From Leifsonia shinshuensis (GTDB taxonomy: Bacteria; Actinomycetota; Actinomycetes; Actinomycetales; Microbacteriaceae), in NCBI RefSeq assembly GCF_031456835.1, contig NZ_JAVDVK010000001.1:682001-746000 (forward strand): DNA of 64,000 bases, written 5' to 3'. Shown piece by piece: positions 36,456 through 45,534 of the stretch (position 1 is the stretch's first letter; each line of letters opens with the position of its first letter). The notes below the pieces were generated by a model. That model saw only the letters and a program-made list of their open reading frames with translations. It had not been told where the DNA came from and made no database searches. Made by a program: the position numbers and the translations under genes.

Positions 36456-38003
36456 ATGTCTGCAGAGCACCCGTCCGAGCACCTCGGGGACGGCGAGCAC
36501 CTCGCCGTCCTCGGATACGAGGACTCCTTCAACCGGTCGATGACCTTCTGGGCGAACTTCGCCCTCGGTTTCACCTATCTGTCGCCCCTGGTCGGCGTGT
36601 ACTCGCTGTTCGCCGTGGCGATGGCCACCGGCGGGCCGCCCTCCATCTGGTGGATCGTGATCGTCGGCGCCGGGCAGCTCCTGGTGTCCCTCGTCTTCGG
36701 CGAGGTGGTCTCGCAGTACCCGATCCACGGCGGCATCTACCCGTGGGCGCGGCGGCTGTGGGGCCGGAGGTACGCCTGGATGGCGGCCTGGATCTACATC
36801 TGGGCGATGATCGTGACCATCACCGCGGTCGCCGGATACGGGAGCGGCTTCCTCGCCAGCCTGTTCGGGCTGGAGCCGACCAAGGAGGTCACGCTCGGGC
36901 TCACCGTGCTGCTTCTGGTGGTGGCGCTTGCCCTCAACTTCACGGGGACGAAGACGCTGGCGACCGTCGCCCGCATCGGGCTCGCAGCGGAGCTGATCGG
37001 CGTGATCGCGGTCGGGCTGTACCTGCTGATCTTCCAGCGCAAGCACCCGTTCTCGGTGTTCTTCGACACCATGGGTGTGCAGGGCGACGGGTCGTACCTT
37101 GTGGCGTTCCTCGGCGCGGCCCTGGCCGGCCTGTTCCTGTTCTACGGGTTCGAGGCGTGCGGGGATGTGGCGGAGGAGGTCGCGGACCCGGCGCGTCGCA
37201 TCCCGAAGGCCATGTCGATGACGATCCTCGTCGGCGGCGTCTCGGCGCTGTTCGCGTTCGGCGGCTATGTGCTCGCCGCTCCCGACCTCGAGAAGATCGT
37301 CGCGGGCAAGGACGTGGACCCGATCCCCGAGATCCTGCAGTCGGCGCTCGGCACGGTCGGCGCCAAGATCTTCCTCGTCGTCGCGGTGACCGCGTTCCTG
37401 TCCTGCGTGCTGAGCCTGCAGGCGGCGGCGAGCCGGCTGCTGTTCTCGTTCGCCCGCGACGGGATGATCCCGGCGCACCGGTGGCTGGCGAAGGTGTCGC
37501 CGCGGACGAAGGTGCCGGTCAACGCGCTGATCGTGGCGTGCAGCATCCCGGTGCTCATCACGCTGATCGTCTACGTCGGTCCCGACGGCCTGATCACGCA
37601 GGTGACCGCCTTCGCCGTGCTCGGCATCTACGTGGCGTTCCAGTCGGTCGTGCTGGCGTCGCTGCGGCAGCGGGTGAAGGGGTGGCGTCCCGCCGGGCCG
37701 TTCAGTTTGGGCGGCGCCGGTCTGGTCGTCAACATCCTGGCGCTCGCCTACGGCGTGTTCGCGATGGTGCTGCTGGCGTGGCCGACGGCGACGGGCAGCG
37801 TGTTCAACGACTGGATCGTGCTCATCGGGCTCGGGATCGTCGCCGGGGCCGGTCTGCTCTACCTGTTCATCGCGCGGCCGGACCGTCACTCGGATGCGCC
37901 GGAGGGCGACGCGATCCGCGTCGCCGAGCTGCTGCGCGCGCGGCGCGCGGCGCCCACGGAGCATGCGGCCCCCGCGGCGACCGCTCCCGACGCCGCCGTC
38001 TGA
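36456..38003 (+). CDS. APC-family amino acid/amine permease
   Basis: The product is 515 residues with about 12 membrane helices. APC signs include NFALGFTYLSPLVGVYSLFA near the N-terminus and the FYGFEACGDVAEEVADPARR segment in the middle. It probably imports GABA, putrescine or related amines, judged from its neighbours. The ATG has GCGAAAGGC upstream. A TACGCT hexamer (36405-36410) may be its own -10 box, and a CCTATAGG palindrome (36377-36384) upstream could bind a regulator. It is convergent with the next gene. Confidence 0.9.
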   Translation: MSAEHPSEHLGDGEHLAVLGYEDSFNRSMTFWANFALGFTYLSPLVGVYSLFAVAMATGGPPSIWWIVIVGAGQLLVSLVFGEVVSQYPIHGGIYPWARRLWGRRYAWMAAWIYIWAMIVTITAVAGYGSGFLASLFGLEPTKEVTLGLTVLLLVVALALNFTGTKTLATVARIGLAAELIGVIAVGLYLLIFQRKHPFSVFFDTMGVQGDGSYLVAFLGAALAGLFLFYGFEACGDVAEEVADPARRIPKAMSMTILVGGVSALFAFGGYVLAAPDLEKIVAGKDVDPIPEILQSALGTVGAKIFLVVAVTAFLSCVLSLQAAASRLLFSFARDGMIPAHRWLAKVSPRTKVPVNALIVACSIPVLITLIVYVGPDGLITQVTAFAVLGIYVAFQSVVLASLRQRVKGWRPAGPFSLGGAGLVVNILALAYGVFAMVLLAWPTATGSVFNDWIVLIGLGIVAGAGLLYLFIARPDRHSDAPEGDAIRVAELLRARRAAPTEHAAPAATAPDAAV

Positions 38004-38005
38004 GC

Positions 38006-38070
38006 GCACGATTTGTGCCGAATCGCGGTTCTCGCCTCGGTGAGACCGCGATTTGGCACGAATCTCGTGC
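38006..38070. repeat. Inverted repeat at a convergent junction, related to the element at 589-641
   Basis: The left arm (38006-38033) and right arm (38042-38070) are near-perfect reverse complements containing TTTGTGCCGAATCGCGGT and its partner ACCGCGATTTGGCACGAAT, with a few one- or two-base gaps. The TTYGTGCCRAAT core matches the element between ndk and the VKOR gene. It separates the APC permease gene from the minus-strand dehydrogenase gene. Confidence 0.8.
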
Positions 38071-38076
38071 GGCGGG

Positions 38077-39489
38077 TCAGGACTCGCGGCGCGGGATCCC
38101 GAGGGGGTTGCCGTCGCGGAGCTCCGGCGGGAGCACCTCCTGGGGCGCGTCCTGGTAGGCGATCGGCGTCAGCCAGCGGCGGATGGCCGTCGCGCCGACC
38201 GAGGTGTGCACGCTCGCGGTGGTGGCCGGCCAGCCGCCGCCGTGGTGCTGCGCCCAGCCGATCGCGACGCCGGTCGGCCAGCCGTCGAAGAGCAGACGTC
38301 CCGCGATGCCCGACAGGCGCTCGGCGAGCGCGGTGACGTCCTCCCCGGATCCGCGGTGGATCGTCGCGGTGAGCGAGTGCTCCAGGGCGCTCAGGATGCG
38401 GTCGAGCTCGTCGTCCGCGTAGCTCACCACCACGGTCACCGGGCCGAAGCACTCGGCGAGGAAGGTCTCGGGATCCGCCAGGAACGCGCCGGCCGGAACC
38501 GACACGATGGTGGGCGTCGAGACACCATCGCCACCGCTGCCGCGGGTGACCGTCACCTCCGGTCGCGCGGCCAGCGCCTCGACGCCGTCCGCGAACGCAT
38601 CGGCCATCCGCGGCGTCAGCTGCCGGCTCGCGGGCGCGTCGCCGAGGGCGGCCCGCGCCGCCTCCTCGACCCCGCCGCCCGCCGGGATGATGACGAGCCC
38701 CGGCTTGGTGCAGTACTGGCCGGCGTCGCGGGTGAAGGAGCCGACGAGTCCCGTGCCGATCTCGGCCGCGCGTTCCGCCGCGGCCTGCCGGGTGACGACG
38801 ACCGGGTTGATGCTGCCCAGTTCGCCGTAGAAGGGGATGGGGTCGGGACGCGACACCGCGAGGTCGAACAGCGCGCGGCCGCCGCGGACGGAGCCGGTGA
38901 AGCCGGCGGCGCGGACGCCGGGGTGACGCACCAGCTCGACGCCCGCGTCCATCCCTTCCACCAAGCCGAACCAGCCCGCGGGCAGAACCGCCGCGGCGAG
39001 AGCAGCGGTCGCGCGCGAGAGCTCTGGATGCCCGGGGTGCGCCTTCACGATCACGGGACACCCGGCGGCCAGGGCCGACGCGGTGTCGTTGCCGAGCACC
39101 GAGAACGCGAACGGGAAGTTGGAGGCCGCGTACACGGCGACCGGGCCGAGCGGGCGCAGGATGCGGCGGAGATCCGGGCGCGGCGGCACGAGCGACGGGT
39201 CGGGAGACTCGACGACGGCCTCCAGGTATCCGCCTTCGCGAGCGACGCCCGCGAAGAAGCGGAGCTGCGCCGCCGTGCGGGTCACCTCGCCGTCGAGACG
39301 CGCGGTCGAGAGGTGGGTCTCGTCGTGGGCGATGGCGACGAGGTCCGCGCGGTCGGCCTCCAGGGCGTCGGCGAGCGCCTCCAGCCGGTCGGCGCGCTCG
39401 TCCCGCGTGGTGCGCGCGATCCCGGAGCGTGAAGCGGCCGCGACCGCGTCATCCACTGCGGTCATCGTCGTCGCAGTCCCGCCGCTCAT
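38077..39489 (-). CDS. Semialdehyde dehydrogenase (alpha-ketoglutarate semialdehyde type)
   Basis: The product is 470 residues. It belongs to the ALDH branch with YGELGSINPVVV and GQYCTKPGL (catalytic Cys), the marks of 2,5-dioxopentanoate dehydrogenases, rather than the general GQ.C.A form. Other signs are VYAASNFPFAFSVLGNDTAS and the atypical C-terminus. The ATG at 39489 overlaps the acyl-CoA dehydrogenase stop by four bases. In this operon a five-carbon semialdehyde such as glutarate semialdehyde is an alternative substrate; the sequence cannot separate these. Confidence 0.88.
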   Translation of the reverse strand: MSGGTATTMTAVDDAVAAASRSGIARTTRDERADRLEALADALEADRADLVAIAHDETHLSTARLDGEVTRTAAQLRFFAGVAREGGYLEAVVESPDPSLVPPRPDLRRILRPLGPVAVYAASNFPFAFSVLGNDTASALAAGCPVIVKAHPGHPELSRATAALAAAVLPAGWFGLVEGMDAGVELVRHPGVRAAGFTGSVRGGRALFDLAVSRPDPIPFYGELGSINPVVVTRQAAAERAAEIGTGLVGSFTRDAGQYCTKPGLVIIPAGGGVEEAARAALGDAPASRQLTPRMADAFADGVEALAARPEVTVTRGSGGDGVSTPTIVSVPAGAFLADPETFLAECFGPVTVVVSYADDELDRILSALEHSLTATIHRGSGEDVTALAERLSGIAGRLLFDGWPTGVAIGWAQHHGGGWPATTASVHTSVGATAIRRWLTPIAYQDAPQEVLPPELRDGNPLGIPRRES

Positions 39490-40649
39490 GCGAACGCCGC
39501 CAGCCCGGTGAGCGCCCGGCCGAGCACGAGGGTGTGGATCTCGTCGGTTCCCTCGTAGGTCCGCACCGACTCGAGATTCGCCATGTGCCGCATGACCGGG
39601 AACGCGTTCGTGATGCCGTCGCCGCCGAGGATGGTGCGGGCCTCGCGCGCGATCGCGAGCGCCTCGCGCACGCTGTTGAGCTTGCCGACGCTGATCTGCG
39701 TCGGCGTGAGATTTCCCGCCTCCTTGAGGCGCCCGAGGTGCAGGGCGAGGAGCACGCCCTTCTCGTACTCGACGAGCATGTTCGCGAGCTTCTCCTGGAT
39801 GAGCTGGTTGGCGCCGATCGGACGGCCGAACACCTCCCGGCTCGTCGCCCGCGCGATGGACACCTCCAGGCAGTCGCGTGCGGCGCCCATCGCTCCCCAG
39901 ACGATCCCGTAGCGGGCCTCGTTGAGGCACGCGAACGGCCCGGAGAGCCCGCGCGCCCCGGGCAACTGCGCGGAGCCGGGGATGCGCACCTCATCGAGCA
40001 CGATGTCGCACTGCACCGACCCGCGCATCGAGAGCTTGCCGTCGATCGCCGTGGCCGTGAAGCCGGGGGTCGACGTCGGGACGAGGAACCCGCGCACGCC
40101 GTCGTCGGTCGCGGCCCACACGACGGCGATGTCGGCGAGGGCGGCGAGGCCGATCCACCGCTTGCTGCCCGTGATGACCCAGTCGTCGCCGTCGCGCCGT
40201 GCGCGGGTGCGCATGGCCGCCGGGTCGCTGCCGCCGTCGGGCTCGGTGAGGGCGAAGCAGCCGATCTTCTCGCCGCGCGCCATCGGCGGGAGCCACTCGG
40301 CCTTCTGCTCGTCGGAGCCGAATTTCGAGATCGCGCTCATCGCAAGCGACCCCTGCACCGAGACGAAGGTGCGCCAGCCGCTGTCGGCCGCCTCCAGCTC
40401 GTGGCAGACGAGACCGTAGCTGACCGCGCCCGCTCCCGCGCATCCCTCATCCTTCAGGTGCATGCCGAGCACGCCGAGCGCACCCAGCTCGGCGACCAGC
40501 TCGCGGCGGAAGTGCTTGTCCTCGAAGTCCTGCTCGATCACCGGCCGGATGCGGTCGGCGGCGAAGGCGCGCGCGCGGTCGCGCCAGCCCCGCTCCTCGT
40601 CGCTGAGCAGATGGTCGATGCTGAACGCCTCGTCGAGCGTCGTCGTCAC
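39486..40649 (-). CDS. Acyl-CoA dehydrogenase, glutaryl-CoA dehydrogenase-like
   Basis: The product is 387 residues. The flavin-binding signatures are CFALTEPDGGSDPAAM and the WITGSKRWIG-type strand (DWVITGSKRWIGLAA). The catalytic Glu lies in RTYEGTDEIHTLVLGRALTG, which is nearly the glutaryl-CoA dehydrogenase form. That enzyme oxidises and decarboxylates glutaryl-CoA to crotonyl-CoA. The adjacent CoA-transferase supports this role. It is the middle gene of a three-gene operon. Confidence 0.88.
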   Translation of the reverse strand: MTTTLDEAFSIDHLLSDEERGWRDRARAFAADRIRPVIEQDFEDKHFRRELVAELGALGVLGMHLKDEGCAGAGAVSYGLVCHELEAADSGWRTFVSVQGSLAMSAISKFGSDEQKAEWLPPMARGEKIGCFALTEPDGGSDPAAMRTRARRDGDDWVITGSKRWIGLAALADIAVVWAATDDGVRGFLVPTSTPGFTATAIDGKLSMRGSVQCDIVLDEVRIPGSAQLPGARGLSGPFACLNEARYGIVWGAMGAARDCLEVSIARATSREVFGRPIGANQLIQEKLANMLVEYEKGVLLALHLGRLKEAGNLTPTQISVGKLNSVREALAIAREARTILGGDGITNAFPVMRHMANLESVRTYEGTDEIHTLVLGRALTGLAAFA

Positions 40650-40670
40650 GGTGGGTCCTCTCGCCGGTGG

Positions 40671-41837
40671 TCAGTCCTCGTCGGCCCAGCGCGCGTCGTG
40701 CGCGCCGAGCAGCGGGGCGGGGGTGCGGTGCACGGCCGGTGCCGTGTCCAGGTGGATGGGCGTCGCCGGCTGCCGGGAGCGGCGGCCGGTGGCGGGGTCC
40801 ACGGTCTCGACGACCGGGTCGAGGCCGAGCGACGCCGCGAACGCGAACGCCTCGGCCACGCCGTTGACGAGACCCGCCGGGACCCGCTCGCGGGTCAGCG
40901 TCGCGACCCAGTCCGCGGCGGGGCGGACGGCGAGCAGCGGTTCGAGCGCCTCGCGCAGCTCCGCGCGGTGGGCGACGCGCGCCTCGTTGGTCGCGAAGCG
41001 CGGGTCCGTCGCCAGTGCGGGCCGCCCGAGTGCGGCGGCGAAGGCGGCGAATTGACGATCGTTGCCGACGGCGACGACCAGGTCGCGGTCGGCGGCCCGG
41101 AACAGCTCGTAGGGCGCGATGCTGGGATGCGCGTTCCCGAGCCGCTCGGGGGAGCGTCCCGTCGCCAGGGTGCCCGACGCCTGGTTGGTGAGGGCGGCGA
41201 GCAGCGAGCCGAGGAGGTCGACGTCGACGCGCGAGCCGCGCCCGGTCGCCTCCCGCTGCCGGAGGGCGAGCAGGATGCCGGAGAACGCGTTCAGGCCGGT
41301 GAGCACATCCACCAGGGCGACGCCGACCTTCGTGGGCTCGCCGCCGGGTGATCCCGTGATGCTCATGAGGCCGCCGACCGCCTGGACGAGGAGGTCGTAG
41401 CCGGGCAGCGCCGCGCCCGCGTCGCGGCCGAAACCGGTGATCGAGCAGTACACGAGCCGCGGGTTCGCTGCTCGGAGCGTCGCCTCGTCGAGGCCGAAGC
41501 GCTCCATGACGCCGGGGCGGAAGTTCTCGACGACGATGTCGGCGGTCTCCGCCAGCCGGCGCGCGGCGGCGAGGCCGTCGGACGTGCCGAGGTCGCAGAC
41601 GACGGACCGCTTGTTCCGGTTGACCGCGCCGAAGTAGGTGGATTCGCCCGCCTCGTCGGCCGGCGGCCGCCAAGCGCGCGTGTCGTCGCCCGTCGGGCTC
41701 TCGATCTTCACCACGTCCGCGCCGAAGTCGGCGAGCATCATCGTGGCGTAGGGCCCGGCCAGGACGCGCGAGAAGTCGGCGACGCGGACACCTGCGAGGA
41801 CGCCGGCCGGGAGGCCCTCCGGGGTCGGCTCCGCCAT
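40671..41837 (-). CDS. CaiB/BaiF (class III) CoA-transferase
   Basis: The product is 388 residues. The family start GVRVADFSRVLAGPYATMML, the VVKIESPTGDDTR segment and the catalytic Asp in LPGYDLLVQAVGGLMS are all visible. Together with the next gene it probably makes glutaryl-CoA from glutarate and succinyl-CoA, like human SUGCT; this is inferred from context. The ATG has AAAGGAG upstream. It is the first gene of the operon, and its promoter overlaps the palindrome at 41860-41883. Confidence 0.88.
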   Translation of the reverse strand: MAEPTPEGLPAGVLAGVRVADFSRVLAGPYATMMLADFGADVVKIESPTGDDTRAWRPPADEAGESTYFGAVNRNKRSVVCDLGTSDGLAAARRLAETADIVVENFRPGVMERFGLDEATLRAANPRLVYCSITGFGRDAGAALPGYDLLVQAVGGLMSITGSPGGEPTKVGVALVDVLTGLNAFSGILLALRQREATGRGSRVDVDLLGSLLAALTNQASGTLATGRSPERLGNAHPSIAPYELFRAADRDLVVAVGNDRQFAAFAAALGRPALATDPRFATNEARVAHRAELREALEPLLAVRPAADWVATLTRERVPAGLVNGVAEAFAFAASLGLDPVVETVDPATGRRSRQPATPIHLDTAPAVHRTPAPLLGAHDARWADED

Positions 41838-41859
41838 CCGCGCTCCTTTGCTCGACGTC

Positions 41860-41883
41860 GATTCATCCTATACCGGATGAATC
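41860..41883. promoter_or_regulatory. Operator palindrome between CoA-transferase and GntR genes
   Basis: Perfect 9-base arms, GATTCATCC (41860-41868) and GGATGAATC (41875-41883), flank TATACC. On the minus strand the sequence contains TAGGAT, a good -10 for the CoA-transferase operon. On the plus strand it covers the -35 position of the GntR gene, whose -10 (TATCGT, 41892-41897) lies six bases before its GTG. This is the likely binding site of the GntR protein. Confidence 0.8.
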
Positions 41884-41903
41884 GCGCGGGATATCGTGGT
41901 CCC

Positions 41904-42689
41904 GTGACCAGCGAGCCCCGCACCGTGCCGCAGACGACGCGCGCTGTCCCGGGTGCGCGCGACGCCGTCTTCGCTCAGCTCGCGGACGCCGGCCGGGCGG
42001 AGCAGGTCGCCCGGCGGCTCGCCGACGCCATCGTGCTCGGCGTCCTCGCGCCGGGGGAGCGGCTGCCCAGCGAGGCGGAGCTCGCCCGTCGCTTCGGCGT
42101 CGCCCTGGTGACCACTCGCGAGGGCCTGGGGATGCTGCGCCAGGACGGACTCCTGGAGACTCGTCGCGGACGTGACGGAGGCAGCTTCGTGGTCCGTCCG
42201 GGCGACCCGGACGACGCCCTCCTCACCACGCGTCTCCGCGGACTCTCGCAGGTCGAGCTGGGCGACCTCGCGGTGTACGTCACCGCGATCGCCGCGGGCT
42301 GCGCCGACCGCGCCGCCGAGCGTGCGACCGCCGAGGACGACGCGCGCCTGCGCGCCTGGCTCGCGGCGGCGGACTTCTCCAAGGCTCCGGAGGCGCGGCG
42401 CAGCGCCGGCGGCTTCCTGCTCGAACTCGCCGTGCTCAGCCAGTCCACCCGGCTGGTGCGCGAGCAGCTGCGGCTGCAGGCCGAGTTCGGGCCGCTGCTC
42501 TGGCTGGGGATGCGCGACGCGGCCCTGCGGACGGCGACCCGGGATGCGGTGCACGGCGTCGCCGACGCGGTCGCGGCCCGCGACGCCGAGCGCGCCCGTG
42601 CGGGTGTGAGCGCCCTCCTCGGTGCCGTCGCCCGGTGGCTGCTCGCCGCGAAGGCGCGGATCGAGACCGGGGGTGCGATCGGTGGCTGA
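41904..42689 (+). CDS. GntR/FadR-family transcriptional regulator
   Basis: The product is 261 residues. The N-terminal winged helix (LADAIVLGVLAPGERLPSEA, ELARRFGVALVTTREGL) is typical of the family, and the C-terminal half is helical like FCD domains. The GTG at 41904 is six bases after a -10 box, suggesting a leaderless transcript. It probably senses an organic or CoA-linked acid and represses the divergent operon. It overlaps the next gene by eight bases. Confidence 0.9.
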   Translation: MTSEPRTVPQTTRAVPGARDAVFAQLADAGRAEQVARRLADAIVLGVLAPGERLPSEAELARRFGVALVTTREGLGMLRQDGLLETRRGRDGGSFVVRPGDPDDALLTTRLRGLSQVELGDLAVYVTAIAAGCADRAAERATAEDDARLRAWLAAADFSKAPEARRSAGGFLLELAVLSQSTRLVREQLRLQAEFGPLLWLGMRDAALRTATRDAVHGVADAVAARDAERARAGVSALLGAVARWLLAAKARIETGGAIGG

Positions 42690-43410
42690 GACGCCGGCGG
42701 CGCACGGCGCGGAGGCGGTCGACGCGGCGGCGGTCGACGCGGCGGCGGCTCAGGTCGAGGAGCTGTTCGCACGCATCCACGCGACCCTCGACGGCTGGCG
42801 CGAGGCGCTGCCCGGCCCGGGCGACGGGACGGTGGACGAGCGTGTCGCCGCGCTGGTGCTGCCCGCACTCGACGCCGACGACCCGCTGCTCATCGGCGCG
42901 GGCTACATCGCCGCGCCGGAGGGGCCGGAGGGCGACCTGCGGTTCGCCTGGTGGCTGGGCGCGCTCGACGACAATCCCGTCTTCGGCGCCACCTCGGGGC
43001 CGTCGAAGCTCGATCTCGCGTCCCGTTCGTACTCCGAGTACCTCCGCGACCTCCGCTCGCTGGAGTGGTACCGCATCCCGCAGTCCACCCACCGCACGCA
43101 CGTCACCGGCCCGTACGTCGACCATCTGTGCGCGTGCGACTACATCGTCACCGTGACCTCGCCGGTGGAGCGTTCGGGCGCGATGATCGGGGTCGTCGGG
43201 GTCGACGTGTACGTCAAGCGGCTGGAGCGCGAGCTGCTCCCCGGGATGCTCGCCGCCGGGCGGCCGCTCGCCCTGGTCAACGCGGCGGGGCGCGTCACGG
43301 TGTCCACCGACCCCGCGGTCGCGGTCGGGACGGTCGTCGCGGTGCCGGACCGCGCGCGCCACTGCGCCGGGACCCCGTTCCGCCTGGTCGAGCATCCCGT
43401 CGCTCGGTGA
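42682..43410 (+). CDS. Cache-domain (PDC-like) protein, soluble
   Basis: The product is about 242 residues from GTG at 42682. The segment with SRSYSEYLRDLRSLEWYRIP, GPYVDHLCACDYIVTVTSPV and MIGVVGVDVYVKRLERELLP fits a single Cache-type small-molecule-binding domain. Unlike classical Cache receptors it has no membrane helices, so it would act in the cytoplasm. It overlaps the GntR gene by eight bases and may be a co-sensor or ligand-binding partner of that regulator. No catalytic motif is seen. Confidence 0.75.
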   Translation: MAETPAAHGAEAVDAAAVDAAAAQVEELFARIHATLDGWREALPGPGDGTVDERVAALVLPALDADDPLLIGAGYIAAPEGPEGDLRFAWWLGALDDNPVFGATSGPSKLDLASRSYSEYLRDLRSLEWYRIPQSTHRTHVTGPYVDHLCACDYIVTVTSPVERSGAMIGVVGVDVYVKRLERELLPGMLAAGRPLALVNAAGRVTVSTDPAVAVGTVVAVPDRARHCAGTPFRLVEHPVAR

Positions 43411-43427
43411 CCGTGCCGGTTCCCGGC

Positions 43428-43433
43428 TACACT
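43428..43433 (+). promoter_or_regulatory. Candidate -10 box for the FHA/kinase operon
   Basis: TACACT fits the TANNNT pattern and lies 26 bases before the start at 43460, with GAGAGGAG as ribosome site in between. The -35 is weak. Confidence 0.45.
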
Positions 43434-43459
43434 CGCATCGACCACGAGAGGAGCCGACG

Positions 43460-44695
43460 ATGACTGGCGGCTTCATCCGTTACGCCCCGACGGCCGGCCC
43501 CTCGCGATGGCTGCTCATCGCCGGGCGCCGCTTCGTCGCCGCCGTCGAGAGCACCGTCTCCGACGAGATCGTCGACGCCGTGTACTGGCTCGCCGACTCG
43601 GACCTCGCGACCATCGAGTCCGTGGTGGGTGCGTTCCCGCTGGCCGGACCCGACAGCGTGCGGTCCTTCGCCGTCGCGGAGCTCGCCGAGCCCAACGCGG
43701 CGGGCGAGGTGACGGTCACGGCGGTCGTCCGCGGCTCCGCGGCGATCGACGTGTTCTCCGTCGGGGGAGCACGCCGGTTCTCCGCCGGGGGCGTCCAGCC
43801 GTGGGTGCTGGCGGAGTTCCGCACCGTGACGGGCCTCGTGCTGCAGGGCGACGACGCGGCGACCGGACCGGTCGCGCGGCTGGCCATCGGCTCGCTGCCG
43901 CTCGGCATCGGCATCGCCGACGGCGAGCTCCTCACTTGGACGCTGACGCCGATCGAGCGCGCCGAACGGAGCGCCGCACCGGCCCGGGGCGAGGCAGCCG
44001 CCGAGGCGCCGGACGACGCCTCCGCCGGCCCGGCGGCCGAGGAGACGATCATCCGGGACCGCAACCGGAGCTCGAGCCTGTTCGGCCGGGGTGCGGGCGC
44101 TGCGGCCGACGACCCGGAGGTCGTGCCCCCTGCCGTCCACCCCGCCGCCCACGAACTGCCCGGTGCGGTCGACATCGAGGAGCCGACCGCCGCACCGGCG
44201 CCCGGACCCGCGAGCGCCGCGCCGCGCATCCCGCCGCCGCCCGCTGGGCCGTTGGAGCGCGACACGCCGTCCGCCCCGCTCACCGTCGTGCCCACGGATG
44301 AGCTGCCCATCACCGAGCCGGTCGTCGCTCCTCCGCCCCGCGCGACCTTCGCGGTGCGCCTCCCGTCGGGGGACACCATCGCGCTCGACGCCCCGGTCCT
44401 GGTGGGACGGCGCCCCACGATGCAGCGGGTGGAATCCGGCGAGACGCCGCGGCTGGCGACGGTCGCATCGCCGACGCAGGAGGTGTCGTCGACGCACGCC
44501 CGCATCGAGCAGTCGGGGGACGCCGTCGTGGTGACCGACCTCCGTTCGACGAATGGCACCGTCGTGACCGGTCCCGCGGGCGCCCGCCGGCTGCGGCCGG
44601 GGGAGTCGGTGGTCGTGCTCGCAGGAGCGAGGGTCGAGATCGGCGACGGTAATATCATCGAGATCACCGCCCGACGAGACGAAGGACGCGAGTGA
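43460..44695 (+). CDS. FHA-domain protein, first gene of the phospho-signalling operon
   Basis: The product is 411 residues. Residues about 1-170 form an unrecognised globular domain. A Pro/Ala-rich linker follows, containing an AEETIIRDRN motif that resembles kinase-target Thr motifs. A C-terminal FHA domain (about 315-405: VLVGRRP, VSSTHARIEQ, DLRSTNGTVV) binds phospho-Thr. There is no membrane segment. It would link kinase activity to a partner protein. The stop overlaps the phosphatase start (GTGA). Confidence 0.88.
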   Translation: MTGGFIRYAPTAGPSRWLLIAGRRFVAAVESTVSDEIVDAVYWLADSDLATIESVVGAFPLAGPDSVRSFAVAELAEPNAAGEVTVTAVVRGSAAIDVFSVGGARRFSAGGVQPWVLAEFRTVTGLVLQGDDAATGPVARLAIGSLPLGIGIADGELLTWTLTPIERAERSAAPARGEAAAEAPDDASAGPAAEETIIRDRNRSSSLFGRGAGAAADDPEVVPPAVHPAAHELPGAVDIEEPTAAPAPGPASAAPRIPPPPAGPLERDTPSAPLTVVPTDELPITEPVVAPPPRATFAVRLPSGDTIALDAPVLVGRRPTMQRVESGETPRLATVASPTQEVSSTHARIEQSGDAVVVTDLRSTNGTVVTGPAGARRLRPGESVVVLAGARVEIGDGNIIEITARRDEGRE

Positions 44696-45528
44696 CCCAG
44701 ATCGGTCGCAGCAGCAGACGCCACACGGTGGCCGTCCCCGGCGATCCCGACGCGCGCATCAGTCTCTCGTGGGCCGCGCTGAGCGACACGGGATACCGGC
44801 GCAGCGTCAACGAGGACAGCCTCCTCGCGCGGTCGCCGATCTTCGCCGTCGCCGACGGGATGGGCGGTCACACCGCGGGCGACTTCGCCAGCACGGCGGT
44901 GGTGACGCGCCTCGCCGAGAAGGTGAAGGCGGACTTCGTCGGCGAGGTGACGCTCACCGAGGCCCTGCGCGCGGCCGTGGACGACATGAGCCGCGGGGTC
45001 GGGCACACCGACCTCGGCACGGGGACGACGGTGACCGGGATCGCCCTGACCCTGGTCGACGGCTCGCCCTACTGGCTGGTGTTCAACATCGGCGACTCCC
45101 GGGTCTACAGCTACCGCGACGGCACGCTGGAGCAGCTGACGGTCGACCACTCGATCGTGCAGGAGCTCCTCGACGCGGGCGCCATCACGCCGGCCGAGGC
45201 CGAAGTCCACCCGCACAGCAACGTCATCACCCGCGCGGTCGGCTTCAACGAGGACCCGGTCCCGGACTACTTCCTGCTGCCGATCGTCGCCGGCTCCCGG
45301 CTGCTGGTCTGCTCGGACGGCCTGACGAAGGAGCTGACCGAGCACGGCATCCGCTACTTCCTCGGCGAGGGCTCGTCCCCGCTCGACGCGGCGCAGCAGC
45401 TGATGGATGCGGCGCTCGGCAACGGCGGGCGCGACAACGTGACCGTGGTGGTGGTGGACGTGCTGGCGACGCCGGAGTCGGGAGCGCACCGCGACGGGGA
45501 GTCCCGCAGGCCCGCCCGCAGACACTGA
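44692..45528 (+). CDS. PP2C-family Ser/Thr protein phosphatase
   Basis: The product is 278 residues. All metal-binding motifs are present: RRSVNEDSLL, FAVADGMGGHTAGD, LGTGTTVTGI, NIGDSRVYSYRDG, LLVCSDGLTKEL and GRDNVTVVVVDV. Unlike many actinobacterial PstP proteins it has no membrane helix, so it is soluble. It removes phosphate from the targets of the kinase encoded 136 bases downstream, including probably the two FHA proteins of the operon. Confidence 0.95.
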   Translation: MTQIGRSSRRHTVAVPGDPDARISLSWAALSDTGYRRSVNEDSLLARSPIFAVADGMGGHTAGDFASTAVVTRLAEKVKADFVGEVTLTEALRAAVDDMSRGVGHTDLGTGTTVTGIALTLVDGSPYWLVFNIGDSRVYSYRDGTLEQLTVDHSIVQELLDAGAITPAEAEVHPHSNVITRAVGFNEDPVPDYFLLPIVAGSRLLVCSDGLTKELTEHGIRYFLGEGSSPLDAAQQLMDAALGNGGRDNVTVVVVDVLATPESGAHRDGESRRPARRH

Positions 45529-45534
45529 AACTGT

